A stretch of 64,000 nt of DNA from Enoplolaimus lenunculus (Eukaryota; Nematoda; Enoplea; Enoplida; Thoracostomopsidae), in NCBI GenBank assembly GCA_030248215.1, contig JASANG010000266.1, positions 62,001 to 126,000 of the forward strand, read 5' to 3'. Below are positions 10,776 through 22,683 of this stretch, in pieces. Positions within the stretch are counted from its first letter, which is position 1. Every line of letters starts with the position of its first letter. Below the pieces are notes generated by a model. It did not search any database. It had not been told where the DNA came from and saw nothing but the letters and a program-made list of their open reading frames with translations. The position numbers and the translations under genes were made by a program.

Positions 10776-10913
10776 GCCCTTCTTTGGAATGGGTCCCTCC
10801 CGCTCCGGACCTGGCAGGAATGATGATATAATATTTACGGCGTGAATGAGAAAGGCGGACCAAACATCGCTTAAATACGGTTTTTATGAAACATATTATT
10901 GATAGCAAACACG

Positions 10914-13041
10914 CTAACATCTCCAATACGCATTTAAGCTTGGTTTCAGTGCCATAAAGGTTACTAGAAAGCAAACAATAAATACAATAGCAAAAACACA
11001 CAAAAATATTCCAAACCCAACCGACGAAATGCAAACAGTTTTCACTGGCTTTGAAGTCACCGGCGACGTACTGAACGACTTGGCTCGAACGGTGGAGGCG
11101 GCGTTGTTTGAATTGCGGCGGCGATTGATATTTGGAAGTATGCGAATATCGCGTGATCGTATCGCAATGGCAATGTTCTGTGGAACTGCTTTGCCAGCTG
11201 AAATTTGGCTAAGAAACGTTCAAATTTTCTCAATACAAAATTAATCCGGTAACCAGAAAAAGGTCATGTGGCACTCAACCACCGTTCTGGTAAAATTTTG
11301 TTTCCAAAACGAAATGTTTTTAGCCTCATTTTTTGAGTTTAACTTTGCATAGAATTCTGTACAACTCAAGTATTATTAGAAAAACGTTTCACATTTTATT
11401 AAATAAAGAATGTAGTCATGAAGATTTTTTTGAAAAAAGGATTCGTCATCAACAGCCCCTGAATCCATGTGCTATCTGACAGCATTGATATATTTTTGAA
11501 TTTTTAAAACCTTTTCAACTCATCGGAAGATGTGTAGTCCGGAACGAGATGAGATAAGCTAAACCTTTTCTAGGAGGGAAGCGGATTTTTTTATGTCAAA
11601 GTCCACCATGCCGTTGTTTGGCTACGTACCCGTGTTGACCACTTACCCTGTTTGTCTTCATCATCTTCAACGGGCAACACAACGATGGGATTCGCGTGAA
11701 CATCGGTTTCCAGGGCGTTTTGAAACAGATTACGTTGCTTGATCGAATCACGTTGTTGAGACTGAAAAAATCGGAACAATCGATAATTTTGACCAGCAAC
11801 AAATCCAGAAACTGCAAATCAAAGAAGCCGCGCGATATAAAACTGTTAAATAGCTTGCGAGCGATCAAGCGAGAAACCAAACACAATTTCAGTCCTAATC
11901 TTGATACCTATTTGGCGGCCTCGGACTGTGTAATTCCTCCTTGGATCCAGCAGCAGTTTGACTTATTTTCCTTGTTTCACGTGGGTGCCTAAACGCACAG
12001 CAGCGAATTTGAATGAACTCCTTGAGAATATAATGTTTTAAAAAAGATACCAAGCCATAAAACATTTATCGGAGACCAGTGTGCAAAATGATTGAAATGT
12101 TACCGGAGCCATTCATCTACTAAGATAGGATTTAATGAATAACTGGTAAGATGATTTACTTCTATGTAGTATACAATTGCGGACAATTGACATATATCCT
12201 GCCCGTTTCGAAATTTCCTGTCAGGCTTACAAAGGCACTTTTACAGGCTGTAGGATAACTTGCAGAGGTCAAAACATTTCTCGCACACCACGAACTACGC
12301 TCAAATGCATAAACTGTCAGCAGAGGTTATTCCCCCTATGAAAATGTAATTCTAGCTACGTATGGCTGACTATTATACGTATCAATTTTGGTCCAATTAT
12401 ACATTACATTCATGATTTCGCAAATTGCATCAAAAATACTGTAGTACGAGTGAATGTACAATATAATATACCTAAATACGAAACTTGCCTCAAAAGTACC
12501 ACTGTTAGGATTGCTTGTACGTTTAACTCGACCAGATGCAGCAAACGAATGTCCGAACGAAATTTGACTAGCTTTAGACGGATCAAGAACACGAGGCGGC
12601 GTCGCAGCTCTACTGCGGCTTGTGTAAACTGGCAGCGGGTTGCGGAATGGCGATTTACCAACTTTCCGGTTCGATTCATAAACCGGGAGACGGTTGTAGA
12701 TTTCGAGTCTGTAAAGTAGCAACGCAATTCAATCGTTTGTACGTGGGGCCAGTCGTTCTCAATAAGAGAGACTTCCATTTTAAAAGCATATCAGAATTCT
12801 AATATCTCACTCATAACTGCAGCTACGGTTTCATTTCGATAGAGTATAATCGGATAAAACAAAATTATTACCGTCGAAAATTTAACAATTAAAGTGCTTA
12901 TTTTTTGCCTCTAGAACTTTCCATAAAGGATATACATCAGGGCTGCGGTATCTGTGGTTCAAAAGTAATGGCGTTTTATAGCAAATGTAATGCAAATGCT
13001 GCTCATTTGATGTACCACCACCTATGTTGACTTTTGGTTGC
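10914..13041 (-). CDS. unidentified gene ending in a single membrane helix
   Basis: Candidate exons, in order of transcription: 12936-13041, 12743-12798, 12472-12708, 11908-11988, 11647-11811 and 10914-11197. Donors and acceptors are canonical and phases agree, except between 11908 and 11811 where they differ by one base, so an exon edge there is wrong or the sequence has an error. The protein is polar and basic, with pieces such as YESNRKVGKSPFRNPLPVY, SGFVAGQNYRLFRFFQSQQ and PIVVLPVEDDEDKQ. The last exon has a hydrophobic span (FGIFLCVFAIVFIVCFLVTF) about 10 residues before the C-terminus (...LKPSLNAYWRC). That architecture suggests a C-terminally anchored membrane protein. One intron would be only 34 bases. 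The family is not recognised; the last two exons are the best supported. Confidence 0.45.
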
Positions 13042-14020
13042 CTACAGCCCCGGATTAAAGGGGGGTGGCCGGCCCACGGGCCTTCCACCAAAAGGGGCCT
13101 CCAACCAACCGAAAACCACGATGTGATTCAATTGATAACAAGCCCACAAAAATGTTTCGCGGACCACGAAGTTATACAAGCTGTGAAACAGTCCATTGGG
13201 GGGCTCTCTCGGGCCTGTTTGGGCGGCCGACTATTCTTACTCTAACGCTGGTTGCACCGCTACGCGATTTTTGGGAAGTACTGATTGCGTTGTTCGGCAG
13301 GGTTATATAAAAGGATGTACAAAATAATTTTCCAAATGTTGAGAAAGTTATACAAATTCAAAAAATTATCAAGCATTTGTATAATGACTCGGAGAGCAAC
13401 AGTAAAAAACATAAACACATGTTCCTACAATTTGCAACTTCGAATCGTATATTTTTACAAGAAAATAAAGTGTCCCAAAGCGCACGTAACATGTGGAAAA
13501 GCAGTACGTTTAAATCGCATTAGCATTAAGATATACTACTACGCGTAGTTGCACACATGTGCAACTGGACTAAGCTTCTTCGGCCCTTACAGCGCTTTTT
13601 TGCTACCAACTACGCTGAACAATAGAAATCTATTTCACCTCGTTTCTACACATTACAAATTTTTTCTGATGCAGTTTGGAAAACTATTTTTTCAATGGTT
13701 CTTGCGGAGCATTTTAACTCCTAATTCCCATTATTATTGTCAAAAAATATTTATACATATGTACTCCAGTGAAAGATTTCACTATATTTTTAAAAAGCAA
13801 TGGAACCCGATCATATCAAGCACTTTATCTCACCGCAAAATCTGGCTAGAATACAACTGTAACCAAAGTAGTTTCAACTAGTGATTCAATCTTAACATTG
13901 ACCACAATGATAACAGTAGACAACATTTTCAGCTAAAAGTTTTAGAATCGAAATCTAAATAAGATTTAAAATATTAAATTGATGAATTCAAATTTTTTTA
14001 GCTTTTTCTGTTATGGTCAG
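13042..14020. other. repeat fragment followed by AT-rich DNA, no gene supported
   Basis: 13042-13260 is GC-richer with blocks such as ggcccacgggccttccacc and gggcggccgactattctta; related material lies at 14755-14860 and 51560-51690, so it is an interspersed repeat. From 13300 to 14020 the DNA is AT-rich; frames of 87 and 110 codons there lack codon bias and splice sites. Confidence 0.4.
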
Positions 14021-17000
14021 TGGCTGGCCGGTTGATTATTGGCAACGGCCGGTGCACAACATAGCTAGAAAACTCATATTCTCGCGCATTCCTGCTGCTA
14101 GATAAAACCTCTGGCCATCGAAGTAGGGTGAAAACTCACACCAGGGTGGTAACAAAGGTTCGGATTCGTATCCGGGTTCGGTTCTGAAAAAACCGAATGA
14201 AAAACCAAATCCAACAGTGTTGGACAATATGTTTTTTCCTTTTTAAACAATAAAATTCAAGTAAATTGTTATATAAATCAATATTTTTATTTCAGGTTAC
14301 AAATCTCAGGACTGAGGTCGAGCTTGAAATATTAATACCAACGTTTAAAGTTATGCTGCAGGCATTACGTTGATATTCTGAAACAAATTATAGATATATT
14401 TGAAATTCGCAACACGCAAGATTCGGATTCAGATTCTACAAATTAGCAATGGATTTGACTTCGGGGTCGGATTCGGTAGAATCGTGGATTCGGTGCCACC
14501 TTAAGAGTGTGTTCAAAGATATTTTTGGAAAATAGCGTGGCCGAAAATGTACGAAAAAGAAAAAAACGGACTCCCGCACGGTCCATTTTCGGATTTCAGA
14601 AAATGTCTAGACTTCGGTGGAATCGTAAGTGACTTCTGTAAGTGTAAATCTAAAAAAGGCGCCGGGCCGAAATTTTGTTTCGTACTTTTGGTACAATTTG
14701 TTTCATTAAAATGTATCACTAAGCTCTGATACATACAATAATTATGGTTAAAAAGGGCATGCTAGTCGGATGGGCCCCGGGCCTCCTAGTCATCTGGGCC
14801 CCAGACCTTCTGGTCATATGGGCTCCGGGCCTCCCACCACCTTAATCCGGCCCTGGTTGCCTATAATTTATGTTCAAGTTGTATTAAAACGCGTACTTCG
14901 ATGGCTATAACTTTTGAACCGTTGGTCATGCAGGTACTGTTGAACTCAGCACGTCGAGATCTATATGATAGGCCACTTTTTGTTAAATTTCTAGGGGGGT
15001 GGAGGCCCAGATTCCGTACCTGCACTCCTCCGCCATACCACTAAACGGCCGGGTTTGGTTTCTCGCTCGATTTACTAACAAGTTCTTGTTACCTATATTT
15101 TGCGAGCCGCCCCACCAAGTTTCTTAATCCGCTCCTTGTTTTATATCTTCCGAAATTCCTGGAGACTGTAAAAAGCACTTTTACTGATTGTAGTCCTGAC
15201 ATCAGATTTTTCTCGCTTGCTACGTTTGCTCGCAAAATACTTCTCTACGCCCTTGGGCGTAGGTCCCGCGTACGGGTCCGGTATCCTATTACTCTGTCAG
15301 TTTCGCAACTACTTCCACCAGTTCGTAAAAACGGTAACAGACAGCGCCAGTGGTTAGGAGGAAACTCATATCGGCTATGAAATATAGAAGTAACCACTCA
15401 GCTAAGCTTTACCGCTCGAAACTTGTTGTCAATACGATATTATAGTTGTCTCTACTTTTCCCCAACACACCATAGCGACTACATACAGTTTGTTTTAGTC
15501 AAATTGTGTTGTATACGCCGACACGATACGTACACAACACAAAGTGAGTGATTTAAAAAAGAAAAAACATTGTGACGGTAGCTGGATGGCTGTTTGTGGA
15601 CAAGAATATATATTTCCTCTCTGCAGGGCACTGGTTCAAACTACACTGTTTCACCGTGATTTCTCTTTCTTTGCAAGCATTTTCGAGTAGGTTTGCAAAT
15701 CTCTAAGTAGTGGCGTCAAAATTTTCCCAGGGTGCGCTAAGTTCCACCTATGTATTAAAACTGTCGGCCGTAAATGACGACAATTTTTGTGACAGACCGA
15801 CATATAAAAGGGGCAGTGAAGAAACATGCGTCAAACAATATTTGGCCATTCACAATTTTTCTTGTTGAATCACTCCTCAGTCCGCGTCCTCGCTGGCTTC
15901 GTTATGATCCGGCACTACTCTTGTATACTTTCCCAAACAGGGTTAGGCTCCGGTATAAACATGTAATTGTAATCAATAACACTCACTTCTGCATGGTAAA
16001 CCATTAAGCCCATCTCGGACGTAGCGCCGGATCAATGATCAAAATATTTTTCAAATTTTTTGTTTAAAATCTTGTGAAGGTGGTGGCCTTTTTGAGTGGG
16101 CCGCCATCTGGGGTATGGGGGTACCGGCTATGGCCCTGCTCGGACGTGCAGGTATACAGGATATATACACAGCCGACTGGACAATTAATAGCCATTCCGA
16201 AAGTTCCGGAATATACAGGGCAAAAACAATTAATAGTTTGACAAGCTTTAATACAATCATAATTATACTGCCAAAAGAGCGCATCGCATGTGTCAATTGG
16301 TTCGGACTGCTGTCTTGCGAAAAAGCTTCCTTGGAAGTAGCCTTATGAAATGTAATTCTGGATATGAATCCAGTGGACGCGCGAGTAAATGTCTCAGTCT
16401 ATTACGATGCTATAGGTTCACAACTTTAAACTGCTAATCAGCGGGGGATCCAGAAACTTCTCACAGGGGATGACCGTGCGATATAAACTGAAAAAGTTCG
16501 AAAACAAACTAAGCAAAAACTATTTTAGTTCGGGAAGCATTATGATCAAAGTAAAATAATTTTTTGACCAAGATTCAGGTTATCGTACAGCTTATCAAGA
16601 GTGCCTGTTTATGTTTGTCTTGAAGTTTGCGAACGCGGTTATTACCCCACTCTCCTCTTCATTGGATACGCCCCTATTTTTAGATCCGCAAGTAAATATA
16701 ACAAATGTTGAAAATCTCTTACGGTGATTTAAATTTAAGTCTCGGTTGGTCGTTGATTTGTTGCTTTTGAAACATCACAGGTTGACGGTACTGTTTGATG
16801 TCAACTTTGCGTCCAGACGACGAACTGTTAGCTGAGCGCTCATTTGCCGCTAGCGTGTTGCAGATCGGAGGCTAAATTCAAAAATAACTTTTTTGACTGG
16901 AGGTCCACAAATTTTGGCAGAGGCGGAGATGGAACCAAAGGTTGAGCAACAGTTAGGTAATAAAAATGCTTAGTTTGGTAATTCCTTTAGAATAACCAAC

Positions 17001-17314
17001 AAAACCAAAAAGTTGGTTTGTAAAGCATTCAAAATTACTACAAGAGGGCAACATTTAATCCCTGACTCCACCTTGTCTCTAAGTTAGGCTTAGGCGTTGC
17101 TAGAAGGCGTAAAAAGTATATATTGAAGCGATAGCGGCTGTGTCCGCACTGCACAACTTACCTGACCCTGCGTGGCCGATAAATAATATTGTATATTGAT
17201 ACTGGCTGTAATTGCTGTTAACGACATAGCTAGGTTTGTCAGCACCCAATATGAGTGCCTGAGACATATTGTTGTTTTTATTGTAAGTTGTTGAGGGGCT
17301 TGAGAGTGTACGGA
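14021..17314. other. gene-free, repeat-rich stretch
   Basis: Holds a ggccccgggcctcc repeat fragment (14755-14860), scattered GC-rich fragments near 15000-15270 and 16075-16145, and AT-rich DNA. No frame above about 80 codons shows coding structure. No RNA gene was recognised. Confidence 0.35.
17277..17282 (-). terminator. AATAAA poly(A) signal of the cuticlin-like gene
   Basis: On the minus strand AATAAA lies about 33 bases past the proposed stop codon at 17315. It supports the choice of the short last exon. Confidence 0.45.
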
Positions 17315-20300
17315 CTAGTCTAGCGGACACTCAGTTGTGGGTGTCGGCTGGAATGCAAATGAGGTCAGGACACCAACTGGTTAACCAGGACAGGAAATCA
17401 TAACTTAAGTTTTGACATCAACAATCAGTTGCGTTTTCAGCGATATTTAATTTTTCAGTTTTCATAAAATTTAACGGAGTAGGCGTGCTTTTCGATTTCT
17501 TTAGGAAATTGCGGGAGTTTGTTAGAGTAAAGATTGTTACGGAAAAGTCGTGCATTTTCAACAGTTCAAAAATCTATATTTTTTCATGTTTTAATAGTGT
17601 GTAAAAGCGGCGCGATGAGTTGAATTACGTCGTTTTTTGCGTTCGATGACTGGTTTAGCTCAGCTAATTTACCATTAATTCGTGAATTACTTTTGCTTAA
17701 TAAGAACCGAAATTGTTAAGAATAATATAAATACAAGATTTGCCACTCTACACAACAACAAAACACTGCCAAAACGGATTTGAAACGCAAAACTTTAGCC
17801 TTCTCAAAATTACCGTAATGCCGTTACAATTATCGTCATCCCTGATGCATAGTTGAATGGTGCATCCAAAAAACAATTGAGCACTATCGGCATATTTGAA
17901 AACGTTCGTCGCAACATATGCTATTGCTCCAGTTTCGGCGTATGTCAACTGTGGAACCAAATGGTCATCAACAGCGCAGCTGAAGTGAAAAAAAGGAAGC
18001 TAGGAGCGTATTAAGATATGGGAAAGAAAGGTCGCGGCTTCGTCATTGCGAACCGAAATTTGTCTGGTTGAGATTTAACTCATTGAGTTATTAAATAATT
18101 GCTAAATTGCAATGACGCAACTTTAGTCGACCTATGAGTTAAGTAGATTTTTGAATTTGAAGTTGAAAATAAACTGAAGTTTAAAGGATGAGGGCTTCTA
18201 TAAATCCGCATACCTCAGTCGAAAGTTAGTTATCTCATCGCACAGTGTATTGATATTTGTCAGATAGGAAACACAACTTAATCGATGTTACCCAAACTGT
18301 ACTATTTCGGAGCTTCTATATCTATCTCTGCAGTGAGATAAAAAAACTACCCTGGGAAATGTGCAAATTATAGAAATCTTTGACTTTTAAACTAAAGAAC
18401 GCGACTAAGGTAGACTCAGTCTAGCTAGAATCTTTATTGAAAATCAACAATTTATTAATGCAAATTCCACAATATCATGCTTACACCAGATCATTCTTGG
18501 TTACAAGATTTTTTGCCAAACTCAAACAATAAGTTTTTGGCCAACATGTGCAGATTCTATTTTTTTAACATTTGAAGCTTTTGTACTGTGTACCCTTGCT
18601 TATTATGTGTTATAAAATGTTGAAAGGATTAAAATAGTCGTGTGAGTTTCTTGGGATATTTTTGGCCGCAGACTAACGTCTTTGTATTTATAACGTCTAT
18701 CTTTTTAAAAAAACGGAAAAAAACTGTTTTTTCAGGTCGATTCAATTTTCCCGAAAAAATAACTCTGATCCTACCCTTCTTCGTCGACCAGATGAAACTT
18801 CTTCCCTTTTCCGTCATCAACGTAGCAATTTTTCACCAAAATGTCATAGATTGAAACCGCTTCTGAAATTCAAATATAACGTATTAACCTACGTTTCAAT
18901 AACTAACGCACTGTGTACCGATCGATATGTATAAAAAGTGAAACTTTCAACGCTAAGCCAGACGCTTAACCCTCTCGTTGGAGAGGCCCACAAAAAATAA
19001 ATTTTAAAAATCCCACTATACAGTGCATAAACGTTTTTAGAAGTTTGAATATATGTTGGCAGAAATTGCGTATATTTTTAAACTAACAGGTACGAATGGA
19101 TTTAGGAAAGGATTTAGGATTAGATTCGTTTCACCAGCCAAGGAAACATGTGTGACTAGAACGGATTTAGGGGAGGATTTAAGATTAGATTCGTTTCACC
19201 AGCCAATGAAATATGTTTGACTAGAATGGATTTAGGGGAGGATTTAAGATTAGATTCGTTTCACCAGCCAAGGAAACATGTGTGACTAGAATGGATTTAG
19301 GGGAGGATTTAAGATTAGATTCGTTTCACCATCCAAGGAAACATGTGTGACTAGAACGGATTTAGGGGAGGATTTAAGATTAGATTCGTTTCACCAGCCA
19401 ATGAAACATGTGTGACTAGAATGGATTTAGGGGAGGATTTAAGATTAGATTCGTTTCACCATCCAAGGAAACATGTGTGACTAGAATGGATTTAGGGGAG
19501 GATTTAAGATTAGATTCGTTTCACCATCCAAGGAAACATGTGTGACTAGAATGGATTTAGGGGAGGATTTAAGATTAGATTCGTTTCACCATCCAAGAAA
19601 ACATGTGTGACTAGAATGGATTTAGGGGAGGATTTAAGATTAGATTCGTTTCACCATCCAAGGAAACATGTGTGACTAGAATGGATTTAGGGGAGGATTT
19701 AAGATTAGATTCGTTTCACCATCCAAGAAAACATGTGTGACTAGAATGGATTTAGGGGAGGATTTAAGATTAGATTCGTTTCACCATCCAAGGAAACATG
19801 TGTGACTATAATGGATTTAGAGGAGGATTTAGTATTAGATTCGTTTCACCAGCCAATGAAACATGTGTGACTAGGATTACGGTCGCTTCTCGCAAGGTTT
19901 CCTTCGCTGTTTAATCCTTTTTCTCAACACTTCAAACTGAAGTTTTGTACTAAAGATAAATAATAGTTTGTCCAGCTTCTCGGTCGGTTCGCGCCGCGAA
20001 CATTTTTCCATTTGCTGCTTTGGGTGTTCATTCCAAAAACTTCTCCTGCCAAATGTTCTCTCAATGCCTAAGTTATCTGTTGCTACCTATACGAACTAAA
20101 CAGCATAAGTTCGTGTTCGCGGGGGAAGGCCACAAACCTTCAATTGCGTTTAAATACTGGATTACCAATGCATTTCAGACCGTTGGGTTCATTCATGGTT
20201 AAGGCTTAAGCAAAGGCTTACGTAAAGGCTTCGGTTTAACACGGTTAGCTTAGCCTAAAATACTATATCTAAGCCTAGCCGTAAATGTAGCGAAAGTGTA

Positions 20301-22620
20301 CAGGACTGGACATTTGCTCACCTGCACCGCAATCCCATACATGATATGCAGTTTCGCCAATTTTCGCAGATCGCACACGTGGACCATCAAAACTACCGCG
20401 ACGAATTTGATAAGTGCATTTTGGAAGCGGAGCTCTTTGGTCTATACGTTCTGTTGGCATCATGCTGCAGAACACTCCTTTATATTATCATTTTCGTTCA
20501 ACGGTATTAACTTGTTCTTCACTTAAGGGTGGAGCTATACTTTTAATGACGTCCGACGCCGTCCGTCACTTTACGTTTGTCGTGCGGTACCGTCCCGTGC
20601 CGTCCGCCACCCTCGGTCACCGTACGTAGCCTTGCAGCATCGTGCATGACTTACTCACGTACGATACCGTATGGTAACGGACAGGGACGGACGACGCTGT
20701 ACGACATGCGTTGCACCTCTCTAACTCGTAGCCGAAAGTATAACATTAGGGTTACGCTATACTCCACTGTGCCGCGCGCACCAACGCCACTAAACGCTGA
20801 TAACTAAAATATAGGCAATATCTGTTTGGTGGCATGCGGTGGCGTGCTGCGGCGTCCGGCGATGCACGAAAAGCATAGCGCAACCTTAAACTATTCAATT
20901 TCAAAGTGATTATTAAAGTATTTTAAACTTGTACGTATGTATTTCATATGGACGAGTCACAGTTTTTTTGCGCGTTATGCTATGCGCAGTTTGGGTAGAT
21001 TTTGACCCAGCGTGCATTGATGGCGTACTAAAATGATATCGTGTCGCGTAAATCTAAACCTAAGGCATAAAGTGCATGTTTACAACTTTCGGTATTGTTT
21101 GGGTATTGCTCGATACATCGACGGCCATTAGTATTAATTTCAATTAAACGTTTGGTAACGGTTTAAATTTCGAGAAATTGAAATGTTATGCGGGATTGTA
21201 AAGCGTTAATATGAACCTTGGCGTAAGACTAAGTGCATTAGGCAAAGGCCTAAAGAATTACAACTTTGTTTCTTAAGCTTGCACCATAAAAAATATTCGA
21301 TGCCAGAGCTGTTAGTATTTCAATTCAGTATCTATATATAGCTGACAAAACAAAAACAGTGTTAAAATCACACACTAAGTTTTGCTTACGCTTTGACTTA
21401 GGCTTAGGCTTAGGTTTTTTATTAGGTTTAGGTTTACACGTTTTTCAACGATTTGGCTTGCTTTGAAAATGCATAATTACAATGGCGGAAATGTTTACGC
21501 GACGCGACTTCCCTTTTCAAAATCCTGGCCACGCCCATGTTTACACACCTAATAGCCATTTCTTGTTGAACTGAATTGTCAGATTCCATATAAAAACAAC
21601 GTATTCGATACGCACGATCAACTTGTGTAATGAATAGCGGATGGAAGCTGACCACAGTTGTAAAATAATATTCCACACCTCTTGGTTGAAGCTACAATAT
21701 AAAAATACTGTACTGTTCTTTTGCTTACAAAAAATCTTAAGCCTATAATATAAAGCTAAGTGCAAAGATATAAAAACGGCTGTCTAAAACTACATTAATG
21801 CTTGTTTCTCGGACAGGTAAAAGTATTGATCTTGATTGCATTTTCAGTTGATTCTTAATTGTACAGCGTTCAGCGCCGCAACAGGAAATTGTTTGTAGCA
21901 GGGAATATAAGATCATTTTTATAAGGAGCAATAAAAACTTTTCGAAATACGAAATTCTTTCAATAAATCATCAAGAAATTTTGTAATTTTGGGCAGATTG
22001 CGAAACTGTAAACGGACAGCGTTCCTTCCGTGTCGCTTCACCCACGTAGTGGCGGCGTTGATTGTACTTTCAGAAACTGGTCGGGAAAGTTAAGGCGTTT
22101 ACCGTTCGTTTTCGTCGCATATTACACTGTCCAAAACTGAGCTCAAAAGTTATTTTAGATCCACCAAATTCCAATGTTTCCGTTGAAATTCGTGCCGAAT
22201 TGTTCTTAATTTGATTGTTGATAGTTTGTTCTTGAAATTCGCTTGCTATGTTGTTGTTGTTGTTCTTGTTGTTGTTGCGCACTAGAATAAATTGAGATCC
22301 AACATTGGACGATGACTTGTCCAGGTCGCTGCCACCAGTAGACGAAGACGACAACTGATTGGTTGAAATTGTTTCTTCGCGCGCAACACTGGCTGGCTGT
22401 TCTTCGAGTTGTACTTGAAAGCTGACCGTAGGCGTTTGACTATTGGTCGAACAGCCGTCAGTATCTGATTCGCCTTTGATAAACATTCGACCAGCGAATA
22501 GTTTTTCTGTATCGACATCGACTCGGATTGAATGAATGCCACATATGACGTCAGGATGGCCTGCAATACTACTTCTGCACTTAGGTTTGTGTTGCTTGTT
22601 CTTGAATAACCAGCTGCACC
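17315..22620 (-). CDS. cuticlin-like ZP-domain protein
   Basis: Exons: 22103-22560, 21549-21691, 20322-20464, 18775-18862, 17814-17979 and 17315-17347, all with canonical sites and matching phases. A small exon ending at 22620 (ARIFILVLMVSTRG) may supply part of a signal peptide; no start codon was found. The product follows nematode cuticlins in order: GHPDVICGIHSIRVDVDTEK (ZP-N start), FELSFGQC, TTVVSFHPLFITQVDRAYRI, LPKCTYQIRRGSFDGPRV, YDILVKNCYVDDGKG, VFKYADSAQLFFGCTIQLC and the last cysteine pair region NCNGIT...TEC. Cuticlins polymerise in the extracellular cuticle. Two oddities: about 95 Ser/Asn/Gln-rich residues, including NNNKNNNNN, sit inside ZP-N between DGC and FELSFG; and the chain stops just after ZP-C, with no furin site or membrane helix. 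The intron 18863-20321 holds the 65-bp minisatellite. Family call is firm; both ends are less sure. Confidence 0.88.
19094..19875. repeat. 65-bp minisatellite, 12 copies
   Basis: Unit of 65 bases beginning aatggatttaggggaggatt and ending acatgtgtgactag. Twelve head-to-tail copies; inner copies differ at a few positions (ccagcca/ccatcca, agaacgg/agaatgg), outer copies more. The whole array lies in one intron of the cuticlin-like gene. Confidence 0.95.
20525..20755. mobile_element. foldback/MITE element rich in GACGGACGGC motifs
   Basis: Starts ggtggagctatacttttaat; the interior alternates gccgtccgtc and its complement. A relative at 39416-39665 has the same start and ends aagtatagcgcaatcc. 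The ends are inverted (GAGCTATACTT / AAGTATAGCG). No coding content beyond repeat artefacts. Confidence 0.55.
20740..20890. mobile_element. short MITE with TTAGGGTTRCGCTAT ends
   Basis: Left end attagggttacgctatact and right end agcatagcgcaacctta are inverted copies of each other around 115 bases. It abuts the previous element and may share its terminal family. Confidence 0.5.
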
Positions 22621-22683
22621 TCTGGTTGATACCATTAATACAAGAATGAATATTCTTGCACCCGGGGACGGGGAGCGGCTGTT

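Noticed and set aside
12410-12778. 122-codon minus frame starting MEVSLIENDWPH
   Set aside because: It would join the next exon at 11811 in phase, but codon structure over 12472-12708 favours another frame. Kept as an alternative 5' end of the membrane-protein gene.
13549-13881. 110-codon plus-strand frame
   Set aside because: AT-driven composition rich in Phe, Tyr and Ser, with no codon bias or splice context.
22282-22635. 117-codon minus frame starting MVSTRGAAGYSR
   Set aside because: It overlaps the ZP-N exon in another frame. The other frame matches cuticlins and has consistent splice sites.
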